DNA of 64,000 nt from Lineolata rhizophorae (taxonomy: Eukaryota; Ascomycota; Dothideomycetes; Lineolatales; Lineolataceae), in contig MU001702.1 of the NCBI GenBank assembly GCA_010093515.1, forward strand, positions 14,109 to 78,108. The letters run 5' to 3'. Positions 10,719-22,261 of the stretch are shown one piece after another; the first letter of the stretch is position 1, and every line of letters begins with the position of its first letter. The notes under the pieces are model-generated. The model was not told the DNA's origin and did not search any database. It worked only from the letters and a program-made list of their open reading frames with translations. The position numbers and the translations under genes were made by a program.

Positions 10719-13700
10719 GGTCTTTTATCTTTCTCTCCCGCTCGTTCATGCAAAAGGACCCAGGACCGGAACCACCGAAGGGAGTCTTGACCGCGGGATA
10801 TGCGATCCGCACGCGAGAGAAATATACATGCAAGCCGCAACCGTTTGAGGTAAAAGAGAAATAGTACTAAAGGGGAATAGGGTCCGTGATGATACTTCAA
10901 AGTTCCTGGCTTCGGCAATGCATATCCTGCAAGGAAGGTCAGCCTGCAACCAGTCAGCGGCCGGGGACATTTACACTAAAGTGACGATTTCTCTCTTTGT
11001 TACCTCGAAGTGAAATCGATTGGGCCTACCGCGAACGTCCACCCGGCGTAAGCTCCAACCGAATGACGAAATGCGTGACTCAGACCTGGCCACTGTGCGA
11101 GCAATACGTGCTTTGTGTCGAACGGCTAGGCGCCCGGTAGCGGCTAATGAAAATAAGGAACGAAAAAGTGGCGAGGAAGCTATACGAGACGTCGTGTGGC
11201 GGCGGGGGCCTCCGGCCGTTATCTGGCGGCGCGGCGTAGGATTCGGAGCGATCATCGCATCTCCGCGCATTCGGCTTGAAGAGTCTTGTCGGCCACAAAA
11301 TCGTGGACGTAGGGGCCCGATCAGAGCGAAAGGCGCCGCCAAACCCTGAAGGCCATTTGAGAGCTGGATACTGCTCAACAGGAGGCGCGTAATTGGCTGT
11401 CAGACGTCATTTTCGAGAGCCTATGTCTATAGGCATGGACGCAGAAGTCAGCCCTAAGCAGGACTTTGAGCACAGATGCATCATCATCATCCGTGGCGTA
11501 AAACAGCGAGACAAGGTGGCTGAGAGGCACCGCTGCACGGCGCTATGTGTACAAAAGCCGTTTAGCTCCATAGCGACGGGCCTCCAAATGGATAAACACA
11601 ATGGGAAAACTGTCATCTAAGACGTTTCGTATGAAAGCTGATATGTACTCCGAATCGTACGGAGATGCCCGGCTGTATCTCCATGATTGCCTTGAGGCTG
11701 AAATCAGACGGCCAAGACAAGAGGAGAGTGGAGCAAGGCAACCTTTCCGTGGCGACTCCGAAGCGCCCGATTTGCTAGTTAAATCCAGGCTAGCTGCCCC
11801 GTCCGTTCGGAACATAAATGCTGGAGGCATCCTTAGCTCCCACGCCCCACAAGGCACCCTGCGGTAATCACAGGCAAAGACTCATGTAATCCAAAACGTA
11901 CCGATGTTGATATGTAGAATATTCCTATTCGAGGTCCGAGTCAGTCTTCTCAGCTCTCAGCTCTCGCCAAGACCACACTTAGGCCTTACTTTCACCACCG
12001 ATTGCACTCACGCGTCTTATTTTACGGACGCTCGGCTGCGCGATACGTATGTGTGTGATGTATCGAGGAGTGGAGAAAGTCTCCGAGGGCACAGAGCTTG
12101 TTAGTTGCCGAAGTAGCCCAATGAACCAGGTATCCCTTTCTTCGTAGCGGTTCGCAGATGCAACTCAACTGCGGTTTTCAGCTCGATCGGCGCGAGACGA
12201 TTCGGCAAAGTTGCCAACCAGCTGCCGTAGCGCCCGGACCCCCGTCGACGATCAGAGACGTACTTTCCCAAATTATCATACCCGGTCGAGCGCCCTGGTC
12301 AAGGTCGGAGTTGGTGATAGCCGTTCGCGAGTTAGCTGCGCCATCGTGGTTTTTCATCTACGACATAGCCTAGTGGTCCGGACGCAGAAACTCGGGCCTC
12401 CGGCGCGCTAACAGCAACGCGGAATGCATAGGTGACCGCGCGCAACGCATATGTAGCTACGCGCAAATAGGAATGTGGCTGAGCTACCGTGATGAATCCT
12501 AGTGGCGCACCACTCGCAAAATTATTGGCTGGGAAGCATAGCCAGTTTGTCGGGCAAAAAGGTCGGAAAGAAGGAATTCGAAGGCAAAGGTATCCTGGAA
12601 GACCGACTCGACTTGGAATCTCAGCTATCAGCACAGCTAATAGGTTCTCGCTGAGACTTCGAGCAGACTCGGTGGTGTTGAGGTCACCTAACCTTCTCTC
12701 AGTTATTGTCGGGTTGTGGATGTTGTGTTGCGGGCTTGCAACGATTTTGCTCTACCACTCTGCTGCTGAAAACCAGCCATGCTAGCACGCACAATGTCCA
12801 CATGACGAGTGGCTTTGAATTGTTCTGGCATTGTTGCTGAGTAGAAGTCGCGGAACTCGGCGTTCAAAAAGTCACTTCATCTCTCCGGCGTACGACCGGA
12901 ATCGTGTCTTTGCAGTTTGGATTCCACTGACCGATAGTTGTGAAGGCTAGATGTGCGGCAGGCCAAGCTCTGATCAGTCCAGGCAACACGTGCAACAAGC
13001 CACAAGCCTGTCACAGAAGGAGCAGAGGAAACTGGTGGCGGCGGCTAAGGCTGTGTTCACATGCACGGCGGCGTCCGTCGACGAGGCTGCACCTCCTGCA
13101 CGAAGCATCAGGCAGGTACCCAGGCTCGGCCGATCAGAAAGCCCGTGGCTGTCCCATCCGACGGGCAGGCAGGCGCGACGCCGCCGCCAAGACGCCGGAT
13201 GCTCACACGGACAAAGGCCCGATCGGGAAGGCGGCCACAAAGTCCGGGGCGCAAAGGCGGGATGACGTCGCGGGGCGTCGCGTAGTCAGGAACTGCCCAG
13301 GGACTCGGCGGCTGACAGCCCACGCGGGCGGGCGAGGAACGCGGCGAACGGCGTCCATCAGCAGCAGCAGCGTCCGCTATTTCTAGAAGTCTCCGGCCTG
13401 GACGCGGCCAGTAGTACCTGTTTTGCCTCCTACCTACGTACTACCTAGGTGGCCGTCTGGCCCGGGCGCCACAGAACGACTTGTAGGGGGAGACGGGACG
13501 GCAAGACGAGCGAGCATTGACAAAGCGGACTAGGTAGATAGGCGAAGCATCAAAGCAGACGACCGTCTTACGTATTGTCGCGGTTTCGAGTTCGAAAAGG
13601 GCGTCGAGGCCCGAGTTGCGCGCACGACCGTCCTATAAGCGGACAAACAAACGCCTCGCTAGTCTGCCCTACATACGTAGTATGTACATACATAGGCATC

Positions 13701-15148
13701 TGGTTGGGGAGTACGAAATACGAGCGCGTAAGGCGTAACTCGCTATAACGGCCGGCGTACGCGACCGACTCCAAACAGCCAGATTGGACGGCTGGCGAAA
13801 AGGTCCCCCGCCGGCGGAGACAAACGCGCGGACAAGTACGTATACCTAGTACGGCGCAGAAAGCGGCGACAGGAGCGAGATTCCGCAACGGCATTCGTCA
13901 CAGGGCGTTGAGCTGCGCCTAGTGCCAACGGGCATGCAACCCAGCGCTGCAGCACGGCGGACTGGCACCGACGATCGCAGGGGCCACCAACCAACCCGCC
14001 GACGGGAACCATGACCAGCTCCCGTCGGCGCCCGACCCGGCCGCCATCGTGTACTGCTACGTACGTGCTCCGCATGTGCGTAGGACATACGGCAGCTCGG
14101 TAGGAAGGCCGACGAGGAGCCAGGAGTTCGTCGCATTTCGCGACGCGAGGGCCTCGCCGGAGACCATCTGAAGAAAAAGGAAGAGAAACAAGATAAACAG
14201 ATTCGTGCCGGACGGACCGGTGTGATTGCGGCTGTGGAGCCACAGCAGTCAGCAACCTGAAGCCGCCCCAGATTGGGAGCGGGCTGCGAGCAAAAAGTTC
14301 TTACCAGGGGCTTGGCAGGGGCACTAAGATTGCGGCGGGCGCAGAAGCGGCGGGAGCGAGCGAGCCAGGCCCTTCCTTCATCCTTCAGCCCCGTTTGACG
14401 AGACTGTGCGCGAGAGCGAGAGGGCCATCTGCTGCTCCCCGGCGCGCCCCCTCTCACTCCCCTCCTCAGCCGCGCCTCTATTTTGCCCTTCTCCACGCTC
14501 CTTGACCCTATTCAGTTTCTTCTTCTTTCCTTATCCTCTTTCCCTATTTTCTGCCGCCGCCCGCTTTTCGGTCGCGGGTCCCCTGTGGCCGTGGTCCCCA
14601 AAGCTCCTCCAGGATTAGCTGTAGCACGCTGCTCGAACGAGGGCGGACCAAGGCGGGACGACCACAGTCTGATTCCCCCCAACTACCCAATTGCGCCCGC
14701 GACCGCCGTCTCCGAAGTCGGCTCGCACTGTAGCACGCGGATTTCCACGGCCTCTTGCCCTGCCGTGCACGCTCATTGTGCTTTTCCTCGAGGGCGTGCT
14801 GCTTGATTGGCTCGCGCCGATCAACACGAGCACAGCCTCATCCTCCCTAAGCGGAGCAACCATCCTGAGGGCTCAGTGTCTGGACGAGCGGCGGAGAGAA
14901 AACCCACGGTTACCCCACGCCGGAAGCCCGCGCTCCTGGCTTTTGCACCCTTCCGGCTCTCTCGCTCGCCGCTGTCGACCGCACACCTCCAGAGCATCCT
15001 TTCTTACGCTCTTGCGGCCGACGAGAACACCATTTTGCCCTTCGATTCGCGCAGGATCCTAATCGCCGAACCGGCACGTCGCCCCCAGTCGTGCAACGCC
15101 CGCGCGCCACGGCGGTGAGACGGCAGGCGCCTCGAGCGCGCTCGGACA
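10719..15148. other. Long region without a clear gene
   Basis: 4.4 kb in which no open frame shows family motifs, plausible codon texture and splice signals together. At 10970-11380 both strands are open for over 100 codons, but neither translation looks like protein. At 13672-13684 there is a perfect 13-base palindrome (catac-gta-gtatg). From about 14430 the plus strand becomes CT-rich, typical of a long promoter/leader for the glycosyltransferase starting at 15149. Confidence 0.5.
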
Positions 15149-17158
15149 ATGGCGGAAGGAGGTCGCGTGCGATCTCTTTTCACGCTCTTCCGCAACCTCC
15201 TCCTAGCCGCCGTCGTATACACGACCGTCTTCGGCGTCGTCGAGCTCTTCCGCAACCCGTCGATAACCCACAGGGGCCGCCTCGGCATCCCGGACAAATC
15301 CGGTCCCGCCGACATCATCAAGACGACCAAGACGGGCGTCAAGGTCCAGTTTGCCGGCGCGTCCAAGGCCGTCACCATTAATCCGCATGCCAACGTCTTC
15401 AACCGGCCGGTGAGCGCGGTCCGCCCCAAGGATGACTTTCTCGGGCAGCGGCCCCACGTGGATACAGAGGCGGACCTGCATATGCTGGTGGAGGAGTGTA
15501 GGGGCACGTACAATGGACTGGAGAAGATGCGGAACGTGTTTGAATGTCTGAAGTTCTTGGCTGAAGGAGAGGAGCGGTATTATTATCTGCCACCAACCGA
15601 GGAGCGCGCGAGCAATCAGGACCCCAGGGAAGCCGAATACAATGATGCCGACGGGCACGACAACACGCTGTCGTCGTACGTCGACCTCTCGCAAGCGCTC
15701 GCACCTAACAAGACCTCGCCTGGCACTTGCCCTGGACCCATCATCCCCTACCACACCTACTGGACCGGCCCGGCAACCTGGAGGGTCGAGGTTTTCATCA
15801 AGAGCTACTTATACACGCAGAACCTTGCATGTTCTAGGCTCTACATCTGGCTAGACAGCGACCGGAACCCGAACGCCGTCGACGACATGCTGAACCGCGA
15901 CGCGCTCTTCGCCCGCTTCTTGCCCCTCGTCGAGCGCGGCGACATCGTTTTGAAGGCGTGGAAGTTCCCGCAGCGGATTCCGCTGCCCAAGGACGAGGAC
16001 AACACGGACGGTGTCGGCTACTACAAGACGCCGGGCAAGCCGAACGCCAAGGGCGAGGTGGCCATCGCGGACGGCATTGTCGAGGACGCCGCCGGCCAGC
16101 AATGGCTCGTGCTGACGCCCAAGCAGATGACGTTCCTACCCGTGGCCATCTCGGACGCGGTCCGCTTCGTGATCCTGCACCTGTACGGCGGCGCCTACTT
16201 CGACATGGACGTGCTGATGCTGCGGGACATGCGGCCGCTGCTCCTACCGCAGGAGCACTCATTCGCCGAGCGCTGGGCGGCGCACTCCCACCCCGGTGAT
16301 TACAACACGGCCATCATGTCGCTGACGGCCAACTCGTCGTTGTCGTCGTACCTGCTGCGCGGCGGCGTGCGCATGGGGCTTAACTTCCACCCGCGCGTCG
16401 TCGGCCGCATGGCCTGGAAGGACGGCCGCGACACCGAGTTCCTCATGCTCGAGACGGCCGCCTTCGACCCGATCTGGACCGAGTTCAACTGGGACCGCGA
16501 GGGCCGCTGCACCGTGCCCTGCTTGAAGGATTATGGCGCGGCATTTAAGGGGAAGAAGGGCGGTCTGAAGGATGAGTGGCAGAGCTACGATGGCCCGCAG
16601 CTGGAGTCGGTTGATCTGGAGGGCCATGATGCACGGACGGACGAGTTGAGGAAGCGTGAGCCGGATGCCGCTGCAGCTGCGGAGCCCGATGCGCCGAAGC
16701 CGGATAGAGCCGAGCGGCGCCGCTGCCGCCGCCGCGGCGTAATCAAACAAGAAACGACGACGGCGAAGAACGCGAGCACGACGACCGCAACAACGACAGC
16801 GACAGACGGCGGCGACGACGTCGGACAAGACCCGGAGGCCGACTCGCCAGCCACGGACTCCTTCTCCGCGACGAGCGACGAGGAAGCTGCGCTGCGCCGC
16901 GCCGGTATCGTGGCCGACTACCAGCTGGCCGAGGACAAGTACCCGCCCAACAACCGGACGCTGGCGCACTTCTTCCGCGGCGCCTGGACCTACCATGTGC
17001 ACAACCAGTGGCTCAAGCACCCGGAGCCCAACAGCTGGATCCACGTGCTGCAGCAGGCGCACTCGGGCTTCTTCGCGGGCGAGCGGACGAATCCGTACGG
17101 GGAGCGGTGGGAGGGACCGAACGTGCAGGCGTACAATTTTTGGCCGGAGTTCGCTTGA
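15149..17158 (+). CDS. Glycosyltransferase with DXD motif (family 32-like), Golgi type II membrane protein
   Basis: Single-exon gene of 669 residues. A short cytosolic N-terminus, then one signal anchor (about residues 10-33, FRNLLLAAVVYTTVFGVVEL), predicts a type II Golgi protein with a luminal catalytic domain. IIPYHTYWTGPATWRVEVFI opens the domain. The core is AVRFVILHLYGGAYFDMDVL, with the metal/nucleotide-sugar DXD motif as D352-M-D354. This LYGGxYxDxD pattern is typical of the DXD sugar-binding (Gly_transf_sug, GT32) group that includes Och1- and Sur1-like enzymes. A Thr/Asp/Arg-rich low-complexity insert (about 510-585) interrupts the domain before HFFRGAWTYHVHNQWLK. The donor sugar and acceptor cannot be told from sequence. 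The ATG sits in a CT-rich leader and is the first that includes the anchor. Confidence 0.85.
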   Translation: MAEGGRVRSLFTLFRNLLLAAVVYTTVFGVVELFRNPSITHRGRLGIPDKSGPADIIKTTKTGVKVQFAGASKAVTINPHANVFNRPVSAVRPKDDFLGQRPHVDTEADLHMLVEECRGTYNGLEKMRNVFECLKFLAEGEERYYYLPPTEERASNQDPREAEYNDADGHDNTLSSYVDLSQALAPNKTSPGTCPGPIIPYHTYWTGPATWRVEVFIKSYLYTQNLACSRLYIWLDSDRNPNAVDDMLNRDALFARFLPLVERGDIVLKAWKFPQRIPLPKDEDNTDGVGYYKTPGKPNAKGEVAIADGIVEDAAGQQWLVLTPKQMTFLPVAISDAVRFVILHLYGGAYFDMDVLMLRDMRPLLLPQEHSFAERWAAHSHPGDYNTAIMSLTANSSLSSYLLRGGVRMGLNFHPRVVGRMAWKDGRDTEFLMLETAAFDPIWTEFNWDREGRCTVPCLKDYGAAFKGKKGGLKDEWQSYDGPQLESVDLEGHDARTDELRKREPDAAAAAEPDAPKPDRAERRRCRRRGVIKQETTTAKNASTTTATTTATDGGDDVGQDPEADSPATDSFSATSDEEAALRRAGIVADYQLAEDKYPPNNRTLAHFFRGAWTYHVHNQWLKHPEPNSWIHVLQQAHSGFFAGERTNPYGERWEGPNVQAYNFWPEFA

Positions 17159-19214
17159 GGCTCTTTTGCGTGCTGCACAGAGACCTCCGGCCGCGTCTCT
17201 TATCCCCCTGTCTTGGGTACGCCTCCATATCTCCCTCGTGCGGCAGCCGCCATCACGGCCCGACGACTACGGCCCGGCGACTCTCATCCATGCACTGTCC
17301 CGCGTCTTTTGTCGATACTCTGTGTCCACGGCGTTGTCTTCCCGGTTTTTGCGGAGTCTAAGCGCTTGTCCTCCTCGTTCGTGTCTTGCCGTTCCTCCTC
17401 CCGTCTCCTGCCCCCCAAACCGGCCTCCGTCTTTGGATAAGACGTTGAGTTGCCCTCTCCTCCGATCCGCTCCTCACATTTCTCTGCTGCTGGCGCTTCT
17501 CCGTGTCTGAGAGGCTCGCCTTTTGGTCGCCGCGACTTCAATTCCCTCCTCACCTTCGAGTCTCCGTTGTAAGCTTTGACTTTCTAGGTTGCTTTTCTTT
17601 TGCCTTTTTCTTTTTCTTTTCTTGAACTTGCTTTCTTCAAGTCTAGGTGAAAGGACTACTTGTTTAGATCTCTTACTTGCTTTTTGGTCTGTGTGTTGCT
17701 AGTAGGCCTCCGCCTGCTCCGTGTCCTGATAGGTATCGGGGTTGGCAACTATTTGTTGCTTCTCGCCATCATGTTTTCCCCAGTAGCAGGCTTCTTTTGC
17801 TTCTTCTCGGAATTTTGTGCCCTGTAGCCGTTTATGGCGGCGGCTGGGTTTTCTTGGTGGTTTGAAGAGGTCTACTTCTTTCGCTTGGGGCAATAGCGGA
17901 GTCTGCTTCTTTCACTTGCCTTTCTCTTTCTTTTTTTCTCACAGTTGTTTTTCTAAAACCACGTCACGTGGTTGTTGATCTTCATACTTTCTGTGGAGTT
18001 GATTGCTATTACTACCAGCCTGCTCATTGCTTGCTGTTGTTCTTTTTCCCAAGCTTCCCAAGCAGGAACGATGGTTGCTTGAAGAGGGAAAGAAGGGAGT
18101 CTACTTTCCGGGACGATTTCGGTGTGCTAGTTTGTCTTGTTATGCTACAAAAAAAAGAGATGGGAAAGGTGCAATCAATTATGGACGTTGCGGTTCCAAG
18201 CAAGCGACGCGTTGGGGGGGTGAGTACGTAGAAAGGCGTCGTGAGGAGTTGTGTTGTTCATTGTCGATTCTGTGCCGTTCGTTTTGTATATAATGGCCGA
18301 GCAAAGCTTTCATCCGCGGCTGGATGGGAGACATGAATTAAAGAAATATTTACATTTACCGGGGAGACGTTTGTGTAATGGATCGGGGTCATTGTTGTGT
18401 CTGAGTTGAAAATGAGATTGCACGCATGTACGCGGTCCGTCGGTCAAGGATGCAGAATTGCACATTGCACAACGTGTCTACGAGGTTTGCGTCAGAATTG
18501 TGGTTGAAGGTAAGTGGAGCGGTTCGCACAACCGGGCAAGACGGTCGAGGACGCTAATAATGAAAAGTAAAGTCAATCACTGTGTAGGGGTCCTGGCTGG
18601 TAAGCTCAGCGGGCCGGTGGAATGCGGAACCTTATCGGAATGAATGAATCGATCTTCGAACAGGCAAGCACGGTACTGCTCACGTAACTGGCCTCCCTTT
18701 CCGAAGGCCCTGGGACCCGTATGAGCTCGACGACGGCCCGAACCGCCCAACGACCCCGCCACATCATCTCTTGGTGGCTTGTCACTCCCGCGAGTTTTTC
18801 TCCCCGAGTACGTGGCTAGTGCTTGTTGAGAGTCCCGTCAAGTAGTTAATTCCCGTCCTTATCGTCGATTGCCTCCAGGCTTTGTCCGGCTGAACACACT
18901 CGCGAGTACCCAACCCAATCACGGCATCCAGAATCACATGTGTACCAAGGTCGCAAATTCCGGCTTGTGACACCGTCTCTGTTCGAGGATCGAGGAAGAC
19001 TGCACTTTGCACGTACACTTCGCCCGACTCAGATTCCAGTACCAAAGAGCAATATGGACGCGTGTACATGCCCCAGTATACATCATCATTCCGCCTCGCG
19101 CGAGGAATACTCCAGTGTATTTATTCTGAAGCCCACCGGCCACTGTCCACCCCAAGCCCACAAAACTATTCTCCCCCCTTCCGAATCCATCACCACCCCG
19201 AAAACCCACCCAAA
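17159..19214. other. 3' region of glycosyltransferase and promoter of small secreted protein
   Basis: 2 kb with no supportable gene. From 17160 to about 18100 the plus strand is T- and CT-rich, compatible with a long 3' UTR. The last 200 bases before 19215 are C-rich with repeated cc/acc runs, the usual texture of a fungal promoter leader. Confidence 0.5.
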
Positions 19215-19610
19215 ATGCATCCCGCGACCATCATCTCCCTCGCGCTCCTCCTCATCCTCACCCCCTCCTCCGCCCTCGCCTTCCCCTTCCTGCAAAACCC
19301 CCGCCTCCCCATCTTCGTCCCCGCCGCCGCACCCCCGACGCCCCTCCTCCCCGGGCCCCAGCACCACCGCCTCTTCGCCCGCGACGACGCCTGCCCCGCC
19401 GCCCTGACGCCGTTCCCGCGCGCCCCGGAGCCCTGGGAAGCGATGCGCCACGAAGAGAAGAGGCAGGTCTTGCCCGGCCTGACGAAGCCGCACACGACGC
19501 TCGAGTGGGTGGCGGTGAAGGAGACGTCGACGCCGGGGAAGTGGGCCGTTGGGCCGACGAGCGCGGCGAGTGCGGGTGCGAGTGGTGCCGTGGGCAGTAA
19601 AGGGGCCTAG
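19215..19610 (+). CDS. Small secreted protein, unknown function
   Basis: Single exon of 131 residues. Residues 1-22 form a clear signal peptide (basic-poor start, IISLALLLIL core, ALA at the cleavage position). The mature part has a Pro-rich first third, a single Cys near residue 59, and a dibasic EEKR near residue 80 that could be a Kex2-type cleavage site, followed by QVLPGLTKPHTTLEWVAV. The tail is Ala/Gly/Ser-rich. I do not recognise the family. The start was chosen because it begins the signal peptide and lies in a ccaaaatg context. It is not a typical Cys-rich effector. Expression and secretion are unproven. Confidence 0.65.
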   Translation: MHPATIISLALLLILTPSSALAFPFLQNPRLPIFVPAAAPPTPLLPGPQHHRLFARDDACPAALTPFPRAPEPWEAMRHEEKRQVLPGLTKPHTTLEWVAVKETSTPGKWAVGPTSAASAGASGAVGSKGA

Positions 19611-20536
19611 GGTGGGTGGCTAGAGATGGGGGAGTGCGGACTGGCAAGGAGGGGAAAGTTAAAGGGGGGCCCCGTACGTGGAGGATGAGTGTGGAGAGGC
19701 TCCGAGTGTAGAGTGGCTGGTGAGAATGCGCCGCGATGAGGAGGATTGCGATGTGGACTGCGGACCGAAACTACCAGCAGTTTGCTAGACGGGGACAAAG
19801 CAGGGTGGATAGACGGAACGGTTTCTTGATTCAGTTGAATGTTCAGGTCGTTGGTTCAAGTAATGCTTTTCTGGAATGTTCTTATCTGTTTGATGTCATT
19901 TTGGAACTGATTTTTCTTCATTTGTAATAAGTTCCTCAGTTCCTACACCTGTTAACCTGAAGCATTTTACTGCATTGCAGCACAGTTGTCAAACAGAAGC
20001 CAATGAATAAGTGCATGCAGTACAATAGATGCGCGCGCAAAGTCCTAAAAAGTGCATATTTGTATGGAGTAGTAACGTTAAAGACACAACCTGAACACAC
20101 GTTCACCATACGAATTAGGGATCAGCGATGTCAAACACCAACAGCGAAGTCAACAAAGTGCTATTGTGAGTGATGGACCTAAGTATAGGCCGTCACATAC
20201 TCATGTAAAGCCAAGCTACGCCAACTAATGAAGCATTGTCAGAATGCTTGCCTAGTGGTCTTCGATGAACGCGGCAAGGACACAAGGTCATCTGATCTAG
20301 CTCTTTTGTCTGATCATTGAGTGACTGAAACGCATTGCTCTCAAAAGTAGCGCCTGCTCCATTCAAACCAGGTTTTCCCGGTAAACCAGCTTTCTAGAGT
20401 GGAAGTACATACTGGCACTCCACGCTATCTATTCCACACATCTATAATTTAGCATGAGGATCTTGTGTTTCCAGCTAAATAGTGCTGCTGCACTCAATGA
20501 ACGAGAAGATTTCTTCCAGATCTCTCCACGCATGCC
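19611..20536. other. Intergenic region
   Basis: 926 bases between the 3' ends of the small secreted protein and the ALKBH1-like gene. From 19900 to 20450 it becomes AT-richer with stops in all frames. No gene seen. Confidence 0.6.
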
Positions 20537-21805
20537 TCAATCCCACATTTGCCTCACATTCAAATTAACCCTCTTCCCAGCCATCCACCCCCTCCACGCT
20601 TCAAACGCTTCATCTTCCCCATCCACCCTTCCGCCCCCGCCCGCCGGCCACTCCCTCAACTTGGCCGGACACGTCCCCGCCAGCACCGCCGGCACCCCAT
20701 GCCAAGCAAATCTCGCCCGCCCATCCATATACACCACATCTCCGCTCCTCAGCCTCACCACTACCACATCCTCCTTCTCCTCCTCCTTCTCGTTCTCCCG
20801 CCTGTCGTCCCCCCCCTCCCCCGCATGCCCAATCACAAACACGCCGTCGCACCCCACGCTCACGCTGACCAAGCCCCGCGCCGACTCCTCGCTGACGTCG
20901 CGGTGCGCGCCCAGAACGTCGCCCGGCGCGTACACGTTCACGATGGCGGCCTGGGGTTCCGTTTGCGGGAAGAGGCCGCGGAGCAGTGCGGCGATGTCGG
21001 CCGGGAAGGCGGGCGAGGCGTCGAACGCGGCGGTGGAGGGAGACCCGTCACCGCTGTTGTCGGCGTCGCTGGTAGACGCGGTGGGCGCGGGGTACGATTT
21101 GGCGGTCCAGTCGTATTGGGCGCCGAGGGTGAGCCAGCGCAGTTTGCGGGAAAGGAAGGAGGAGAGAGGGAGGGGGCGGTGGGTCGATGGGTTGAGGGGT
21201 GGGAAAGGGGTTGTGGTGGTGACGGGGAGGGAGAAGAATGAGGGCGAAGGCGGGGTGGGAGTCGCGGAGGGGGAAGGGGAGACTTGTGTAGGAGCAGAAC
21301 CGTTGGCTGGGTTGGCGGATGGAGGAGTGGATGCGGGAGACTTTCGATGCGAGTGTGAGGTGGACGGCGGATAGACGACGTGGTGGTGTAAGTGCACATT
21401 TGTCATGTGCCGCGAATTGGACAGGTCGCGGTGGAAGAGCCGCGATAGGAGTGCGAGCTGCACGTGGGGCGGGAGTAGGGAGGGGATAATGACCAGACCT
21501 TGCAAGTTCCGGTGTTCGTAGGCCATTGACGGTGGCTCTTTTGGCATCGCTGAAGGCGACGATGACGATCCAGGAGCCGGATCACGGCCGTCAGCAAACC
21601 GGGCGAATATTCGCTCGAGCTCGGCTGGGGCATAGAATGGGAACTCGCGAACTTGACCGCGTTGCCCGGGAGAGAGGCCTCGCGAGAAATCTAGCACGTC
21701 CGGGTCGGCGTCGAGCGTCGAGGCCTGCATGTGACGGTAGCGCTTCCATATCGAGCGGATGCGATCCGGCGGAGGCCGGTGGGGGTCAAGACCCGGACCG
21801 CCCAT
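20537..21805 (-). CDS. AlkB-type Fe(II)/2-oxoglutarate dioxygenase, ALKBH1-like
   Basis: Oxidative demethylase of nucleic acids, 422 residues, one exon. All active-site residues are visible. NVYAPGDVLGAHRD supplies iron ligands H301 and D303, AWHGVP supplies H369, and KRVNLNVRQ near the C-terminus supplies R412 and R418, which bind 2-oxoglutarate (RxNxNxR). The N-terminal IRSIWKRYRHMQ and LVIIPSLLPPHVQLALL segments fit the ALKBH1 branch. ALKBH1 proteins act on tRNA, mRNA or DNA m1A/m6A/m3C in different organisms; the target here is unknown. An Asp/Glu/Arg loop and a Ser/Pro/Thr-rich insert are fungal additions. I chose the ATG at 21805; the frame stays open upstream to 22159, so a longer N-terminus cannot be excluded. 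It is divergent from CDK1. Confidence 0.88.
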   Translation of the reverse strand: MGGPGLDPHRPPPDRIRSIWKRYRHMQASTLDADPDVLDFSRGLSPGQRGQVREFPFYAPAELERIFARFADGRDPAPGSSSSPSAMPKEPPSMAYEHRNLQGLVIIPSLLPPHVQLALLSRLFHRDLSNSRHMTNVHLHHHVVYPPSTSHSHRKSPASTPPSANPANGSAPTQVSPSPSATPTPPSPSFFSLPVTTTTPFPPLNPSTHRPLPLSSFLSRKLRWLTLGAQYDWTAKSYPAPTASTSDADNSGDGSPSTAAFDASPAFPADIAALLRGLFPQTEPQAAIVNVYAPGDVLGAHRDVSEESARGLVSVSVGCDGVFVIGHAGEGGDDRRENEKEEEKEDVVVVRLRSGDVVYMDGRARFAWHGVPAVLAGTCPAKLREWPAGGGGRVDGEDEAFEAWRGWMAGKRVNLNVRQMWD

Positions 21806-22261
21806 GGCCGCTGTCGCAGATGCGAAGCCGAACACGCCGCTAAGTCTTGGGCAATGCCACGTGCGGCCTGGTGTTGAAGATCGCGCAAGAGCCCGCCAGC
21901 ACGTGATACGCGTCGCGCTTGCGCACGTGAGTGGCCGTGGCGCGTCTCGCCTAACACCGCGCCCTTGTCGGCCCGCCGCCTCCTGTTTACCCCAGCTCAG
22001 CCGCAGCCGCCAACACAACAATAATAATCCGAACCGGCCTGCCAACAAACACTTCTGTGCGCCGACACGGTTCACACCGGACCCCAGTCTCTCTTTTACC
22101 TCTTCAATCCCAACACCACCAGAAGGTAAAGGCGCAAAAGCGAAAAATTGCATTGCCACACGACGGTGCGGTCCAATTCATCTCCGTTCACGGCCGAATT
22201 AGCTCACCGAGTTTGAGACTGCACACACTGTCACGCCCGTCCTTCGTCGGCCGCCGAAACA
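21806..22261. promoter_or_regulatory. Divergent promoter, ALKBH1-like / CDK1
   Basis: 456 bases separate the chosen ATG codons of two divergent genes. The CDK1 side (22000-22261) carries CA- and CT-rich leader text ending in gaaacaatgg. No specific factor site is asserted. If ALKBH1 starts at the upstream ATG, the shared interval shrinks to about 100 bases. Confidence 0.55.

Noticed and set aside
12365-12378. tRNA A-box-like tagcctagtggtc
   Set aside because: No matching B box (GGTTCGANTCC-like) or acceptor-stem pairing within tRNA distance.
20549-21374. Plus-strand frames of 230 and 306 codons over the ALKBH1-like gene
   Set aside because: Antisense shadows of Ser/Pro-rich coding sequence; the minus strand holds all AlkB catalytic residues.
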